64,000 bases of DNA from Endomychus coccineus. Taxonomy: Eukaryota > Arthropoda > Insecta > Coleoptera > Endomychidae. A model generated the notes under the pieces. It had not been told where the DNA came from and made no database searches. It saw nothing but the letters and a program-made list of their open reading frames with translations. The DNA lies in NCBI GenBank assembly GCA_958510875.1, contig OY294070.1, forward strand, positions 3,472,001-3,536,000. The letters are read 5' to 3'. The position numbers were made by a program, and so were the translations under genes. Position 1 is the first letter of the stretch, and every line of letters begins with the position of its first letter. Of this stretch, positions 36,692-46,515 are shown piece after piece.

Positions 36692-37795
36692 TTTTAAGCT
36701 ATTGCATAGCTTTTATCGCGGGCTTTGAGCGCGGCTACCGAATCAACAAATTCCGTAACGAAAATAACCTAACACTCCGCCTACCATGTAGCTCGGCCGA
36801 GCGTTTGCTTAACATGTATGTATATGGTACGACTGTACGAAGCTCGCACGGATCGAGACGAGCTGCTCCGAAATCGGACGAATACGTAAGCAGCTGTTTG
36901 TGAGAAAGTATATAGGTGTATAGGTATCTATCATATCTTTATAATGCCACACTCACCGCATGTGCGCCCCGTAAGTATACATGTAGTACATATACTGTTG
37001 TAGATACTGTTCCAAAAGGTGGGGTAGCTATTTACCAAAATAATAATAATGTTACTAATATTATGACTCCGAATATTGAAATAAATATTGCACACGTTAG
37101 CGATGTTAATGTTAGGCGCTCATTTGTTGGAGATATTTGTGCGTGCTTATGCAAACTTAGAAATGGCCTACACATAGTCATGGTAGCAATTTACATTTCT
37201 CCGAATCCAAAATTGGACGAGGTAGAGCATTTTATTCATCGCACTTTACTGGAGTACACTGAAGAAGGGTCGAAAATACTTGGTACAAATGGTAATAAAT
37301 TTCCACTTATCTTGGCTGGCGATTTCAACATCAACTTCGCTGATAAAAAATCAGAGCGGTTGACAACATTTCTTTCGGAAAAATTGAATTTGAAAATGAA
37401 TAATGATCCACAAGAATCCACAACAAAATATGGGACCACCATTGACGCGGTATTTTCCAGATATTTAGAGGATATCAAGTCTCAAACTTATGTTTCTTAT
37501 TTCAGTTACCATAAACCTATAGTTTCAATGATAAAAATTCCTGAATAACCTACATGTACTGTAAGATAATAAAAATATTTTAAACGATATTAACTTCTCA
37601 TTTATTCAATAAAAGAAAAAAAATTGTTTTCTTATCGGTCACCACGCTCAAAAAGTGTAACTTGAATTAATATGAAAGAAAAAAAAAACTGCATAAATAA
37701 AAAATAAATAAATAATTATAATTGCATAAGTTGATAGAAAATGCTATGCAACAGCTTTACCGCAGCAGTCTCCGAATGCCACACGTATTTTTTTT
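36692..37795 (+). mobile_element. Short Helentron-type rolling-circle element, copy 1
   Basis: The left end holds the palindromic motif AAGCTATTGCATAGC (36696-36710), then CTTTTATCGCGGGC. The right end holds its inverted form GCTATGCAACAGCTT (37743-37757, one mismatch), then ACCGC...CCACACG and a T run. The same ends flank the minus-strand copy at 61.8-63.8 kb. Between them lie 240 bp of GC-richer DNA with no match in the other copy (36765-37002), then the endonuclease end of the Helentron protein. No Rep or helicase is present, so the element is non-autonomous. Element class is inferred from the paired copy, which retains helicase motif VI. Confidence 0.65.
37003..37548 (+). pseudogene. Helentron endonuclease domain (partial), copy 1
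   Basis: An open frame continues from 36916, but homology to the second copy starts only at 37003 (DTVPKGGVAIY). Endonuclease/exonuclease/phosphatase-type motifs follow: VAIYISPN, LILAGDFNINF (GDFN box) and TIDAVFSR, ending in SYFSYHKPI and TAA at 37548. In the usual endonuclease the last motif is SDH; here it reads SYH. Motif I (TFNCQS) and motif II (LLLTESC), present in the other copy, are missing. The protein differs from that copy at only two positions over the shared stretch, so both are young. It probably never acts alone. Confidence 0.7.
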
Positions 37796-37915
37796 TAAGC
37801 AACAAAATAATTCTTGATGAACTCTGCTAGGAGGCTTCCTATCGGAAATATCTTGCTTTTTCTAATTCTGACTTGTAGGTGCGGACAAATCTGGAATTTG
37901 CTCTGCCTAATCGAT
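37796..37915. other. Short spacer
   Basis: Unannotated sequence between the Helentron end and the next repeat. Confidence 0.3.
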
Positions 37916-37919
37916 TCTA

Positions 37920-38118
37920 ATGAAATATCGTAATAATGAGTTTTCGATGATGATAAGATCGATTCTAACGTTAGTTTTATCCTAAGACGACGATTAATTA
38001 AGTTACAACATGTACAGATCCTAAATTTTACTTATCCCATTACCCATAACCTCAATAAAACTCTACTTTTGTCGAAAATCCAATCGAAATTGGTAACGGT
38101 TATGTTCTAAGATCTCCT
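37920..38118 (+). repeat. Dispersed repeat shared with 48.5 kb
   Basis: This matches 48505-48690 (AATATCGTAA.AATGAGTTTT, CAACATGTACAGA, and ATTGGTAACGGTTATGTTC at the end). It leads straight into Penelope coding sequence at 38110. The terminal block also occurs at 48370-48398. Confidence 0.65.
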
Positions 38119-39232
38119 ACTTATAAACTCTCTCGATACCTGTCATCTATTCTCAAACCCCTTGTAGGTGATTCCAACAGTTTGATCCTAAGTTCCTTTC
38201 ATTTCGTTGAAAAACTTCAAACGTTGAAAGTTGACCCATGCGATTTGCTCGTCAGCTTCGACGTCGAATCACTGTTTACCAATGTTCCCATTCCGGACAC
38301 CCTTTCCATAATTTCTCAATTGTTACCTGCAAAAACATTTCAACGGACTTGCTACCGTTAATTGATTTTTGTCTATCCTCCACATATTTTCTATACGATG
38401 GCAAGTTCTACGAGCAGTCCTCGGGAGCTGCCATGGGTTCCCCACTTTCCCCGATCATAGCTAATATCTTCATGGAAGCTTTTGAACAAGATGCCATTGA
38501 CTCATCTGTTCTCAAGCCGAAATGTTGGTTTAGATATGTCGACGATACTTTCGTTATTTGGCAACATGGTCGCGAAAAGCTTGTTCCCTTCCTCAATCAT
38601 TTAAATTCACTACATCCCAATATCCGTTTCACCATGGAAGTCGAATCGCAAGGTTCACTCCCGTTCCTGGATGTATTGGTTAGTCGACAGACTGACGGTA
38701 CTTTAGGACATTCTGTGTATCGGAAACCCACCCATACCGATAGATACCTCAAAGGTCTTTCCCACCACCACCCTGCCCAAAAGCAATCTGTCATAAACTC
38801 CCTGGTCCACAGAGCTGTCAACCTATCTCAGCCTCAATCTTTGAAATCAGAATCAAAACATCTATCATCTGCCTTATTATCAAATAATTTCTCCCATTAC
38901 AACATTCAAAAAGCCATAAAGAAATACACTTCACCTAAAATTCCAAATCGACCTGAGCCAGAAACCCTCCCACCTGCTTTATCCACGGCCTATCTCCCAT
39001 ATATTCAAAATATAACAGATCGAATTTCCAAAATCCTCAAAAAACATAATATTTCTACCCGTTTTTCCACACTTCCAAAATTATCTCAGTTTTACAAACC
39101 TATTAAAGATCCCCTTCCCCCTCTCCACTTAGAAGGTGTTTATAGTATTACCTGTTCTTGCGGTAAAGTCTACATTGGTGAAACAGGTCGTACAGTAGCT
39201 ACTCGTGTGAAAGAACATGAGTCAGGTGCCGG
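38098..39232 (+). pseudogene. Penelope-like RT with GIY-YIG endonuclease, one frameshift
   Basis: The RT begins in one frame (38110-38345): SPTYKLSRYLSSILKPL, then DLLVSFDVESLFTNVPI with the first catalytic aspartate. A frameshift near 38335-38345 moves to the frame read from 38238 to 39278: FYEQSSGAAMGSPLSP, RYVDDTFVIW (catalytic YVDD at 38535-38546), SLPFLDVLVSR, VYRKPTHTDRYL, a long linker, and GVYSITCSCGKVYIGETGR then RVKEHES, the GIY-YIG fold. The endonuclease is cut short after KEHES (about 39225), and the codons to 39278 are foreign. Apart from the shift the RT core looks intact. It is a different subfamily from the copies at 8.2 and 40.4 kb. Confidence 0.9.
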
Positions 39233-40110
39233 AACGAAGTTAACCACCGGAACAAAGGCAGTGAACTATGTAGCGTGAAGGATTTTCCTACAATAAATAC
39301 GGCTACAGAAACCAGTAGAACCAGTTTCACTTCAAGCCTCAAGCCTGCCCTGAAGATGCCACCTGTAATTTTTCAAGATTAGCTGTCCGCGGAAGTCTAC
39401 TATCCAAGATATGTTCTAAGATCTCATGTTCCAGGTATCATGGAGGGATCTTAGAATTTCAGATTTTTGGAAAATGTTATAAGGGTACAACGATTTCACG
39501 AACGATATACCCTGTGATTCACTTATTTCTCGTCGACATAAACGTAACATAAAAAATAGAAGGAACGTACTTAAAAAATTCTTGTGACATAACACTCCCC
39601 CTTGACTCACCACAGATTCAGCCTATATGGATTCACGGGTCCTAAATACTGCCCTGATTCAAGCGATTCAAATTAAATTGAAATGTTAATTATAATTGCT
39701 TATCTCGAAGTAAAATATAGGTAGCGCTGTTATTTCAAGAAAAGGCGTCCAGACTTACCACTCGAGATGCAATTAGCAAAAGAGGCGCGACACGGCGAAA
39801 ATTGGGTCATTTGAAGGATGTAACAAAACAAAGACAACCTGTTGTTGACGATTACATTAAGCTAAATGTTTTTCTAAGCCTTCAGGGAAGTTCGGTGACA
39901 TCTTTTTCGTTTCGTTAGAATAACTCGACAAGGGTAAGGTAGCGATATAACGAATGTAAATGAAAGTAGCTACTGGGTTTGAAAAATTATCTTGACATCA
40001 GAAAAGTTTAAGTGTAATAAAAAGTAAAGAACAATTAATCAATACGTTCCAGATGAATGAAGTTTTTACATAACAATTACTAATAATAAAGATTCTTGAC
40101 CCAGTATGAA
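39233..40110. other. Non-coding stretch beside the Penelope elements
   Basis: Positions 39330-39370 contain CCTGAAGATGCCACCTG, a phrase common near retroelement ends. TTCTAAGATC at 39413 and its inverted form GATCTTAGAA at 39449 form a small foldback. The rest has no feature. Confidence 0.35.
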
Positions 40111-40415
40111 TTATATATAAAAATTCTCGGGAAATAGGTCACATTAACACTTTGTTTTAAATATTCATCTTTACGTACGTTTCGGTCTCACGACCAACAT
40201 CAGAAGACTCACCATGTCAAAAAAGGGGTTCATTAAAACTAATTATAGCACAGCGTCCAAATCGCACAAATTTAATTTCAATCAAAAGAGCCCACGCCGT
40301 CGAAACGAACAGAACTACGAATAATCGAAATTGTATCGTCAGTATTAAAGTATAAAAATTTTTTGTAGTAACAATCCGCTATTCAGTAATATTATTAAAA
40401 TATACAAGTGCATGC
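40111..40415 (-). repeat. Left 305-bp inverted terminal repeat of a Penelope-like element
   Basis: An inverted copy of 41642-41946, with few differences and exactly the same length. It holds, on the minus strand at 40167-40208, the hammerhead motif described for the right arm, but with CTGATGA changed to CTGATGT and the last helix-I base changed. Confidence 0.9.
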
Positions 40416-41451
40416 ACATAATTTCAGTATGGTGAGCAATTTTTTGGACAAGTATTCGGCACAGCAGTGGGATCTCCTATTTCAGCTACCATTGCTAACC
40501 TCGTTATGGAGTGCCTTGAGGAATCTGTTATGAGTTCATTAGTAGATGATTGCCTTATGTGTGTTCCCAACGATAAAATTCAATATGTAATTGATAAATT
40601 TAACAATATCCACTGTAAACTTCAATTTACATGTGAAATAGAGGTGAACAAAAACATAAATTTCTTAGATATGAACATTAGGCATGATGCAGATGGAAAA
40701 ATAAAAACCTCTTGGTTTACTAAAGAAGTTTGGTCTCAACGTTATCTTCACTTCAATTCCGTTGCACCAGCTTGTTATAAAAAAAATGTCATAAACAGCC
40801 TTACAGATCGCGCGATAAAATTGTCCCACGCAGATGACCGCCCCAAAAATTTGAAAATTGTTCGTAATACACTAGAATTGAATGGCTACCCAAAAACTTT
40901 TTTCAATCCAATCATTAAAGAAAGAATAAACAAAATCTATAATGGTTCGTCGTATAAAAATAACATAAAAGGTAATACAGACAATTTTATAACTTTACCA
41001 TACATTCCGGAGACCTCAGAGAAAATCAAAAAAAAGTTTGAAAAAGTATGATATAAATGTTGCGCATAAACCTACTAACTGTGTTGGGAAATATTTCTCA
41101 AATCTAAAACCCGTAATACCTAAAGATAAACAAACCCACACAATGTATAAATTGAATTGTTTAGATTGTGATGGAACCTATACTGGAATCTCTAAACAAT
41201 ATTTACAAAAAAGAATGTACGGCCATGAATATAGCACAAGAAATAACAACTTAGAAAATTCCACCGCCCTTGCTAAGCACTGCTTTGATTATAACCATCA
41301 ATTTGATTACAAAAATGTTAATATTTTAACTAAGGAAACCAATTATTATAAAAGATCTATCCTGGAGATGATTCACATAAAACGGGACTCCAAATCTGTA
41401 AATCATAGGGTAGACACACAAAATCATATTTATACTAATTTGATTAAATAA
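40416..41451 (+). pseudogene. Penelope-like RT (5' truncated) and GIY-YIG endonuclease
   Basis: Coding sequence opens at about 40425 with FQYGEQFFGQ, so the first RT motifs are missing. It continues VFGTAVGSPISATIANLVM, then SSLVDDCLMCVP. Here the segment DFQPVFFKRFA, present in the 8.3-kb relative, is deleted while the catalytic DD remains. Next come NINFLDMNI, then SWFTKEVWSQRYLHFNS and ITLPYIPETSEKIKKKFEKV. A one-base frameshift in an A-rich run near 41030-41050 leads to the second frame (41038-41451), with TMYKLNCLDCDGTYTGIS and RMYGHE, the GIY-YIG domain, where YIG reads YTG. It ends in TAA at 41451. It is inactive but well preserved. Confidence 0.9.
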
Positions 41452-41641
41452 TCTCTTGCAAATTCTTACATACGTCTTTATAATTGTTGAAAATGTTTTT
41501 AGAAAGAATGCGTAGTAGTAATTTTCCAGTACAGGTCTGAAACCTTTCTTAAGTACCTACTCATAAATCATGCACATCTGGTTTCGAAAGTAGATACTCG
41601 ACAAATAACTTCGTTCTTCTCAGTTGTTGTGAGAATACCAT

Positions 41642-41946
41642 CATGCACTTGTATATTTTAATAATATTACTGAATAGCGGATTCTTACTACAATCATTTT
41701 TTATACTTTAATACTGACGATACAATTTCGATTATTCGTAGTTCTGTGCGTTTCGACGGCGTGGGCTCTTTTGATTGAAATTAAATTTGTGCGATTTGGA
41801 CGCTTGTGCTATAATTAGTTTTAATAAACCCCTTTTTTGACATGGTGAGTCTTCTGATGATGGTCGTGAGACCGAAACGTACGTAAAGACGAATATTTAA
41901 AACAAAGTGTTAATGTGACCTATTTCCCGAGAATTTTTATATATAA
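41642..41946 (+). repeat. Right 305-bp inverted terminal repeat of a Penelope-like element
   Basis: The inverted partner of 40111-40415. Immediately outside it, TAACAATTACT (41947-41957) repeats the sequence at 40071-40081, a candidate target-site duplication. The left copy lies 29 bp away from its arm. The arm carries a hammerhead ribozyme motif at 41849-41890. Confidence 0.9.
41849..41890 (+). ncRNA. Hammerhead ribozyme motif (type I) in Penelope terminal repeat
   Basis: In order: helix I 5' strand GTCTT (41849-41853), core CTGATGA (41854-41860), one extra T, helix II GGTC / loop GTGA / GACC (41862-41873), core GAA (41874-41876), a very short helix III ACG / TA / CGT (41877-41884), cleavage-site A (41885), and helix I 3' strand AAGAC (41886-41890), which pairs with GTCTT. 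All core positions of a hammerhead are present. Small type I hammerheads with tiny helix III are known from Penelope-like terminal repeats. The single unpaired T before helix II is unusual and could weaken activity. Confidence 0.65.
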
Positions 41947-41984
41947 TAACAATTACTCATAACAATCGTTGAAAGAATTTTTCA

Positions 41985-42195
41985 TACCTACCTCTAACTT
42001 TTACTTTATTAATGTAGGAGCTACCGGTGAGATTCCTTCATATATAGGCCAAAGCCTTTTGCACCTATATCACCTAGTAGAGTGGTTCCCACTTAAGAGT
42101 ATTCACCAAACTCCCAAGGTTAGTGAGATAAAAAAACACGTTATTACGGCGTATCAATGAAATCGAGATTACTTAGGAACTTATTTTCTGAGAAA
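41985..42195 (+). repeat. Dispersed repeat, inverted relative of 48.7-48.9 kb
   Basis: Matches the reverse complement of 48698-48900 (ATTAATGTAGGA, GGTGAGATTCCTTCA, TATAGGCCAAAGCCTTTTGC). No coding content. Confidence 0.7.
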
Positions 42196-43320
42196 CTTTT
42201 ATGTTGGAAGACATTGTCAATTCTTTGAAAAAAAATTTATTTTTTACCAATTAAACGAGATTTATTTAAACAAGTAACAAAACCAAAAATTTACCACGTT
42301 TTTTAACATAAAAGTTGATTTTTCTCGAAAACTGTCACCTTTAGAGCTTATGACCAAGAATACCTTTTTTGGGTAGAAGACATTAGCGGTTCACATGGGC
42401 ATCTCAAAATCGTACTTTTTCAGTGGCGTAGATGTTGGGGAGAAAAACACCCACTGCCCCTTCAAAATCTTCACCAATTATGAATAACAAAAAAAAAATT
42501 ATCGCACAAAACATAGCTTGCTATGAGTAGAGATTGCTTACAAAAGCTGTTTTCTGTACGATAAACGGTTCCGGAGATATTCGCAAACAACTAAATTTTT
42601 TTTTTCAATTTCAACCCTGTATCTCGAAAACGAAGTGATTTAGAGAAAAATTTCATATGAAAGACCTCTATTACTTTTAGAAGTTCTATCGTTTGCCGAA
42701 GTAATGAACGAAAAAACTGAAACACCCTGTATAATTTCATTGAATTCATAATCCATCGGATGAAAAGAATATTTTTCACCGGCGACGATGGTGAAATCAT
42801 ATTGCATATTTCGCGTTCATAATGAAACATGGAAAATGCATTAGTTCTGACTTGTTTTATAACAGCGTCTGGTGCGCGTTTCATGTTTGTCGGTGTTGCC
42901 GTTGTACGGTAATTAAAATGCACCATACGTCCACACCCTCACTTAACAAAGTGTTTCGTATTTAATAAATGACCTCCACCACGTTAGTCCCCTGTCATTT
43001 GAGAAAAACTCTTTCGTTGGAGTTTATACACTTCTCAAACAAATATGAATACAATTCCTTCTTCAGGTATCATTTTTGAAAATATTCAGCGAGAAACATT
43101 GGAGTGTCTATTCATAATTATAGAAAGTATAAATATTTTGGGTGTTCTTGTAAATGAGAAACTAGAATTCCCTCAATCTAATCGAACAAGTATTAAGTTT
43201 TCTGGATTATGCACCTTTAAGTGCCAATGAATGGAAAAATAATCGTGATTATGTTTAATTCTATAATACTGCAGTAACTTATAGCTCATTGAACATTACA
43301 TTGGCGCTCTATCTGAAGGA
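42196..43320. other. Non-coding stretch, one shared repeat fragment
   Basis: Positions 42609-42735 resemble 28300-28425 (CCCTGTATCTC, AACGAAG, ACACCCTGTATAAT), so this is part of a dispersed repeat. The 111-aa minus-strand ORF at 42591-42926 runs through it and is not a gene. Confidence 0.4.
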
Positions 43321-43324
43321 GTCC

Positions 43325-43740
43325 TTACAGATAATCTCCACTATATGAACAGATTGTGGTTTCAACGCTCGCTTCTTGTCCAAGTTCTTGAACAACTTTA
43401 AAGTTATAGTACCAAATGGACGCTCCAGAATATGTTATAGACCACTTAAGGAGAGATTTACTCTTATGATTTAATTGACATTTCCGATTAAGCAGCTCAA
43501 GTGAAATATAATTCAGAGCGCAATCAAGTTGAAGGCGGTTATGGTCCATCTGATGCACTTCTAAGCCGTGTAAGGGTACGCTAATTTGTAAGGGGTTCCT
43601 CACACGTTGGAGCGCTAATTTACAAAAGTGCAAATTTCTCTCACTTGTGGATAAGCAATATTCTATTTTATCGTTTGATTGCCGACAGCTACAGTGAAGA
43701 TGGTCGTGAGCGCCAGAAATTGAAACACCCAAACTTCCAA
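43325..43740 (-). pseudogene. Possible non-LTR C-terminal relic
   Basis: This 135-aa minus-strand frame contains LLNRKCQLNHKSKSLLKW, which resembles the post-RT segment of Jockey-like elements (LLNRKSQL...K.LLYK). Nothing else is diagnostic, so the call is weak. Positions 43640-43710 also match the reverse complement of 51985-52075, which supports an element origin. Confidence 0.35.
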
Positions 43741-43879
43741 GTTTGATTACCCTGCAATATAGGAATGCCGAATAGTTGCCAACATGTTATATTAAAAACA
43801 ACATTGGAAAGAAATAACAGTTCTATGAATTGTATCTAATGATGATCCAGAATACCGAGCGAAGAAGACTTTAGCATCT

Positions 43880-44730
43880 TTTGGACTTGTAGAATAGCCA
43901 TGATGACACGTATGGTGACCTATGCCGCGGTTGTGTGGTGCCCAGGGACGAGGACTGCTTTGTTCTAACGTTCCTTAGAACGACTTAAGCTCTCCAATAC
44001 CTCTATACTTAGTCTGTATGGTTAGAACCATGCGAACGTCGTAGAGGTTAAGGGCCCTAGGTCACTGGACTTAAGCGCATTACTCTCATAGGCATTTATT
44101 TATCTGGTGTGAGGCTACTTCTAAGTGCATCATACTAGAAATGAGGCAAGATAGCATGATTCTAGCTATCAGTATGTCTCCCAAAATCTTCGTCCCTGAT
44201 AGACGAGATTGAAGCAATAAGACTTTCGGTCTAATAACACCTGTGGACCAGTATGGTATGAAGAAGAGTTCCACAATAGGATCGGCTTCGGATGCTAGAG
44301 TTTACTTAAGAAGGCCAAGGATCACAGACAGTCTGCCGGTTCTGGGAGCTCTAGAGTCCCCCAGAGTCGCATCAAGGCTGGTCAAAGATAGCTGGGAAGC
44401 ACTGGTTGAATTAGCCAGTGTTGACAGAGTTCAACTCATCTGGATCCAAGGACACAGAGTAGTTGAGGGTATGAAATGGCCGATGCTCTGGCCAGTCGGG
44501 TCATCAGGTGCTCTTGTCGGTTCAGAGCCTATGGTCGCATAATTTTGGAGTTGTCACCCTTCGAGCCCAGGTGAATTAAACTGACCTCACCAAGCATAAG
44601 GCAGGACAAGCTCCGTATCAAAAAGTATGTGCCTAGGCTCTCAAGGAAACTCATTTCTCTTAATAGAAGATACCTCCAGAGGATGAAAGGAAATCTTCCG
44701 GGTCACTGTTGTCCTAATAAGACATATTGT
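43880..44730 (+). pseudogene. R1/I-like element, post-RT, RNase H and C-terminus
   Basis: The plus strand reads MVTYAAVVWCPGTRTAL (about 43910), then, with many breaks, the stretch shared with 2690-2890. RNase H follows at 44330-44500: WEALVELASVDRVQLIWIQG, then HRVVEG, EMADALA after a frame change, the usual GH..V.GNE.AD signature. C-terminal sequence follows, LRIKKYVPRLSRKLISLNRR and GNLPGHC, stopping near 44725, where a minus-strand Penelope fragment begins. The RNase H would degrade the RNA strand of the hybrid, but the frame is broken repeatedly. Confidence 0.75.
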
Positions 44731-45195
44731 GATAACCAAATATTTTTTTATTCACAAAATCGTTGACAAGTGGTAAATTATAGGTATCGATTTGTTGTTT
44801 CGAAATTTCTACAGGTTCTAGAATATTGAATTTAGGTCCTTTTTCCTGAATCATGCGAAATATCGGGATCAAGGGTGAAATCGCAATCAAGTTCCAATAC
44901 ATGTTTCGCGTAAGTGAGAAGACGTGAACCCTTACACTGAAATTACGTCCAGTTTGTCCTATATACAAGGCATTACAATCATCAAACCTGAGCCTATAAA
45001 CTCCAGATCTCTTAAATTCATCATTTTTCATTTTGAATTATTAATAATATATGCGTACAGATTATTTGTCGTTTTAAAGACGACGTTCTTATTCTGGTTT
45101 TCAAGAAATTGAGATATCTTTTGTGAGAGTTTAGCCAAAGCAATTGGTAGAAATTTCACTTCCACGTCATTCCCTCCCCTAACCAAAGATGATGA
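44731..45195 (-). pseudogene. Penelope-like C-terminal fragment with GIY-YIG domain
   Basis: On the minus strand the frame entering at 45195 reads LPIALAKLSQKISQFLENQN then VVFKTTNNLYAYIINNSK, stop. The next frame (45031-44714) reads EFKRSGVYRLRFDDC, then NALYIGQTGRNFSVRV, a clear GIY-YIG motif (GVYRL...ALYIG), and then a C-terminal segment. RT is absent. The style differs from the three other Penelope copies, so it is a third or fourth subfamily. It abuts the R1/I-like element at its 3' end. Confidence 0.7.
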
Positions 45196-45199
45196 CACA

Positions 45200-45680
45200 C
45201 TGGCTACTACATTACAAGAAAAAGCCAACGTTTTGCTGAAATGTTTGCAAATTCCACTTTGGACCCACAAAGGAAGGACCCCCCTAATATTGCTGTCATC
45301 AATAGTCATATGCCTGAAATTTTTTTTCGTCATCGTACAATTAGGCGCATTCTGCTTGATCTCAGTAACAAAAAGTCTATGGGGCCAGACGAAATTCCAC
45401 CTGTCGTTCTCAAGCAATGTGCACCTGCAGGTTGTTTAGCCTTTCAACTTGGTGTCCTTCCTTCCAACTGGAAGACAGCTAAAGTCCAACTAATTCCAAA
45501 AAAAGGGAACAAGACCTCCATACCGCTTTCTCATCTAGAGCCCCCATACCATCCAATGAAGCCAGAAGAGCGAGACAGAGACAGGTTGACGCAATTAATG
45601 GAGATCTGCCAAAAATTTTGAAATGGGGATCTGATAATCTAGTAGAGTATAATGCAACCAAAGCTCAAGCTTGATCTGAT
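45200..45680 (+). pseudogene. Jockey-like RT fragment with FADD deleted
   Basis: The frame from 45241 reads a RRILLDLSNKKSMGPDEIPP segment, then VVLKQCAPAG and WKTAKVQLIPKKGNKTS, the first RT blocks. It then jumps by deletion near 45520 to the part after the catalytic box. In the proper frame this reads SSRAPIPSNEARRARQRQ, DAINGDL, KWGSDNLVEYNATKAQA, ending near 45675. The same family is found at 896-1680 (-) and 2310 (+). The core polymerase is absent, so it is inactive. Confidence 0.8.
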
Positions 45681-45689
45681 TTAATTTTT

Positions 45690-46515
45690 ATAAAATATGA
45701 GCGTTTAATTTCTTATAAAATACTTTTCTATGATGGTATACAAATTAATAAATAAAGTTTATAATCGTGAAATATCAATAATCTTTAATTGTTCTGAACT
45801 TAGCTAGTTATGAATCCTATAATATTAATTACAATGGATAATTGTTATAAAATAATAGGTTATTGTTTATATTGACGTTAGTTCTTTATGAGTAAGAGGC
45901 TTTAGTCAATACATAAAAACAATCATTGAGAATATATTAGAATTTCTAGTAGTAACGTTGGATAATAATAGTTTATAAATATAGGATTCTCCTGTAAATG
46001 AGATCACTTCGTGTAAGCTGTAACATTGCTTCAAATAAATAGTAGCTATAAAATTGTTTAATAACTTATTTCCAGGAAACGGAAATAAAACTGGCGCAGT
46101 CGGTAGGATTCCAAGAAAGACCATTTTTACTACAAAATCTTCTAAAGTTCATGCATTTTTATGCTTAAAATTAGAGTTGGAGAAAATCAAACATATCCCG
46201 AACAAAATGGTCGAGATATTCAAGCGGCCTGGACAGCATCACTCACCAGAAGACATCAATCAATTAAAAAAATTTGTTTATCCCATAATATCCACTATCA
46301 TATGTCAAATTAAGTAGATGATATTTCAAGATAATATAATTAGTAAAGAGAGTAATTTCTTCCTACCAGACTTCATTTTTCTATCGAACAACATTCCACC
46401 ACTGGCTCACACGATGTTCTTCGATCATTGTAGGTTTTCCTCTCGTGTAGTCAAAGTAAAGGGGAATAAAAAATGTTACGATATGCGAACATATATTTGG
46501 CATTATTATTAATTT
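45690..46515 (+). pseudogene. LTR-retrotransposon remnant with tRNA-Ser-type primer site
   Basis: An AT-rich block (about 45690-46090) with an AATAAA-like signal near 46034 precedes TGGCGCAGTCGGTAGGATT (46092-46110), a primer-binding-site-like sequence. A frame from 46054 runs through it to 46315, is stopped by TAG, and continues to 46512 (ends YDMRTYIWHYY). I cannot assign the peptide to gag or pol. The final TGGCATTATTATTAAT also closes the shortened copy at 34.1 kb. No second LTR was found. Confidence 0.45.

Noticed and set aside
36916..37002. N-terminal part of the 210-aa ORF in Helentron copy 1
   Set aside because: It has no match in copy 2; homology begins at 37003, so the first codons are foreign sequence.
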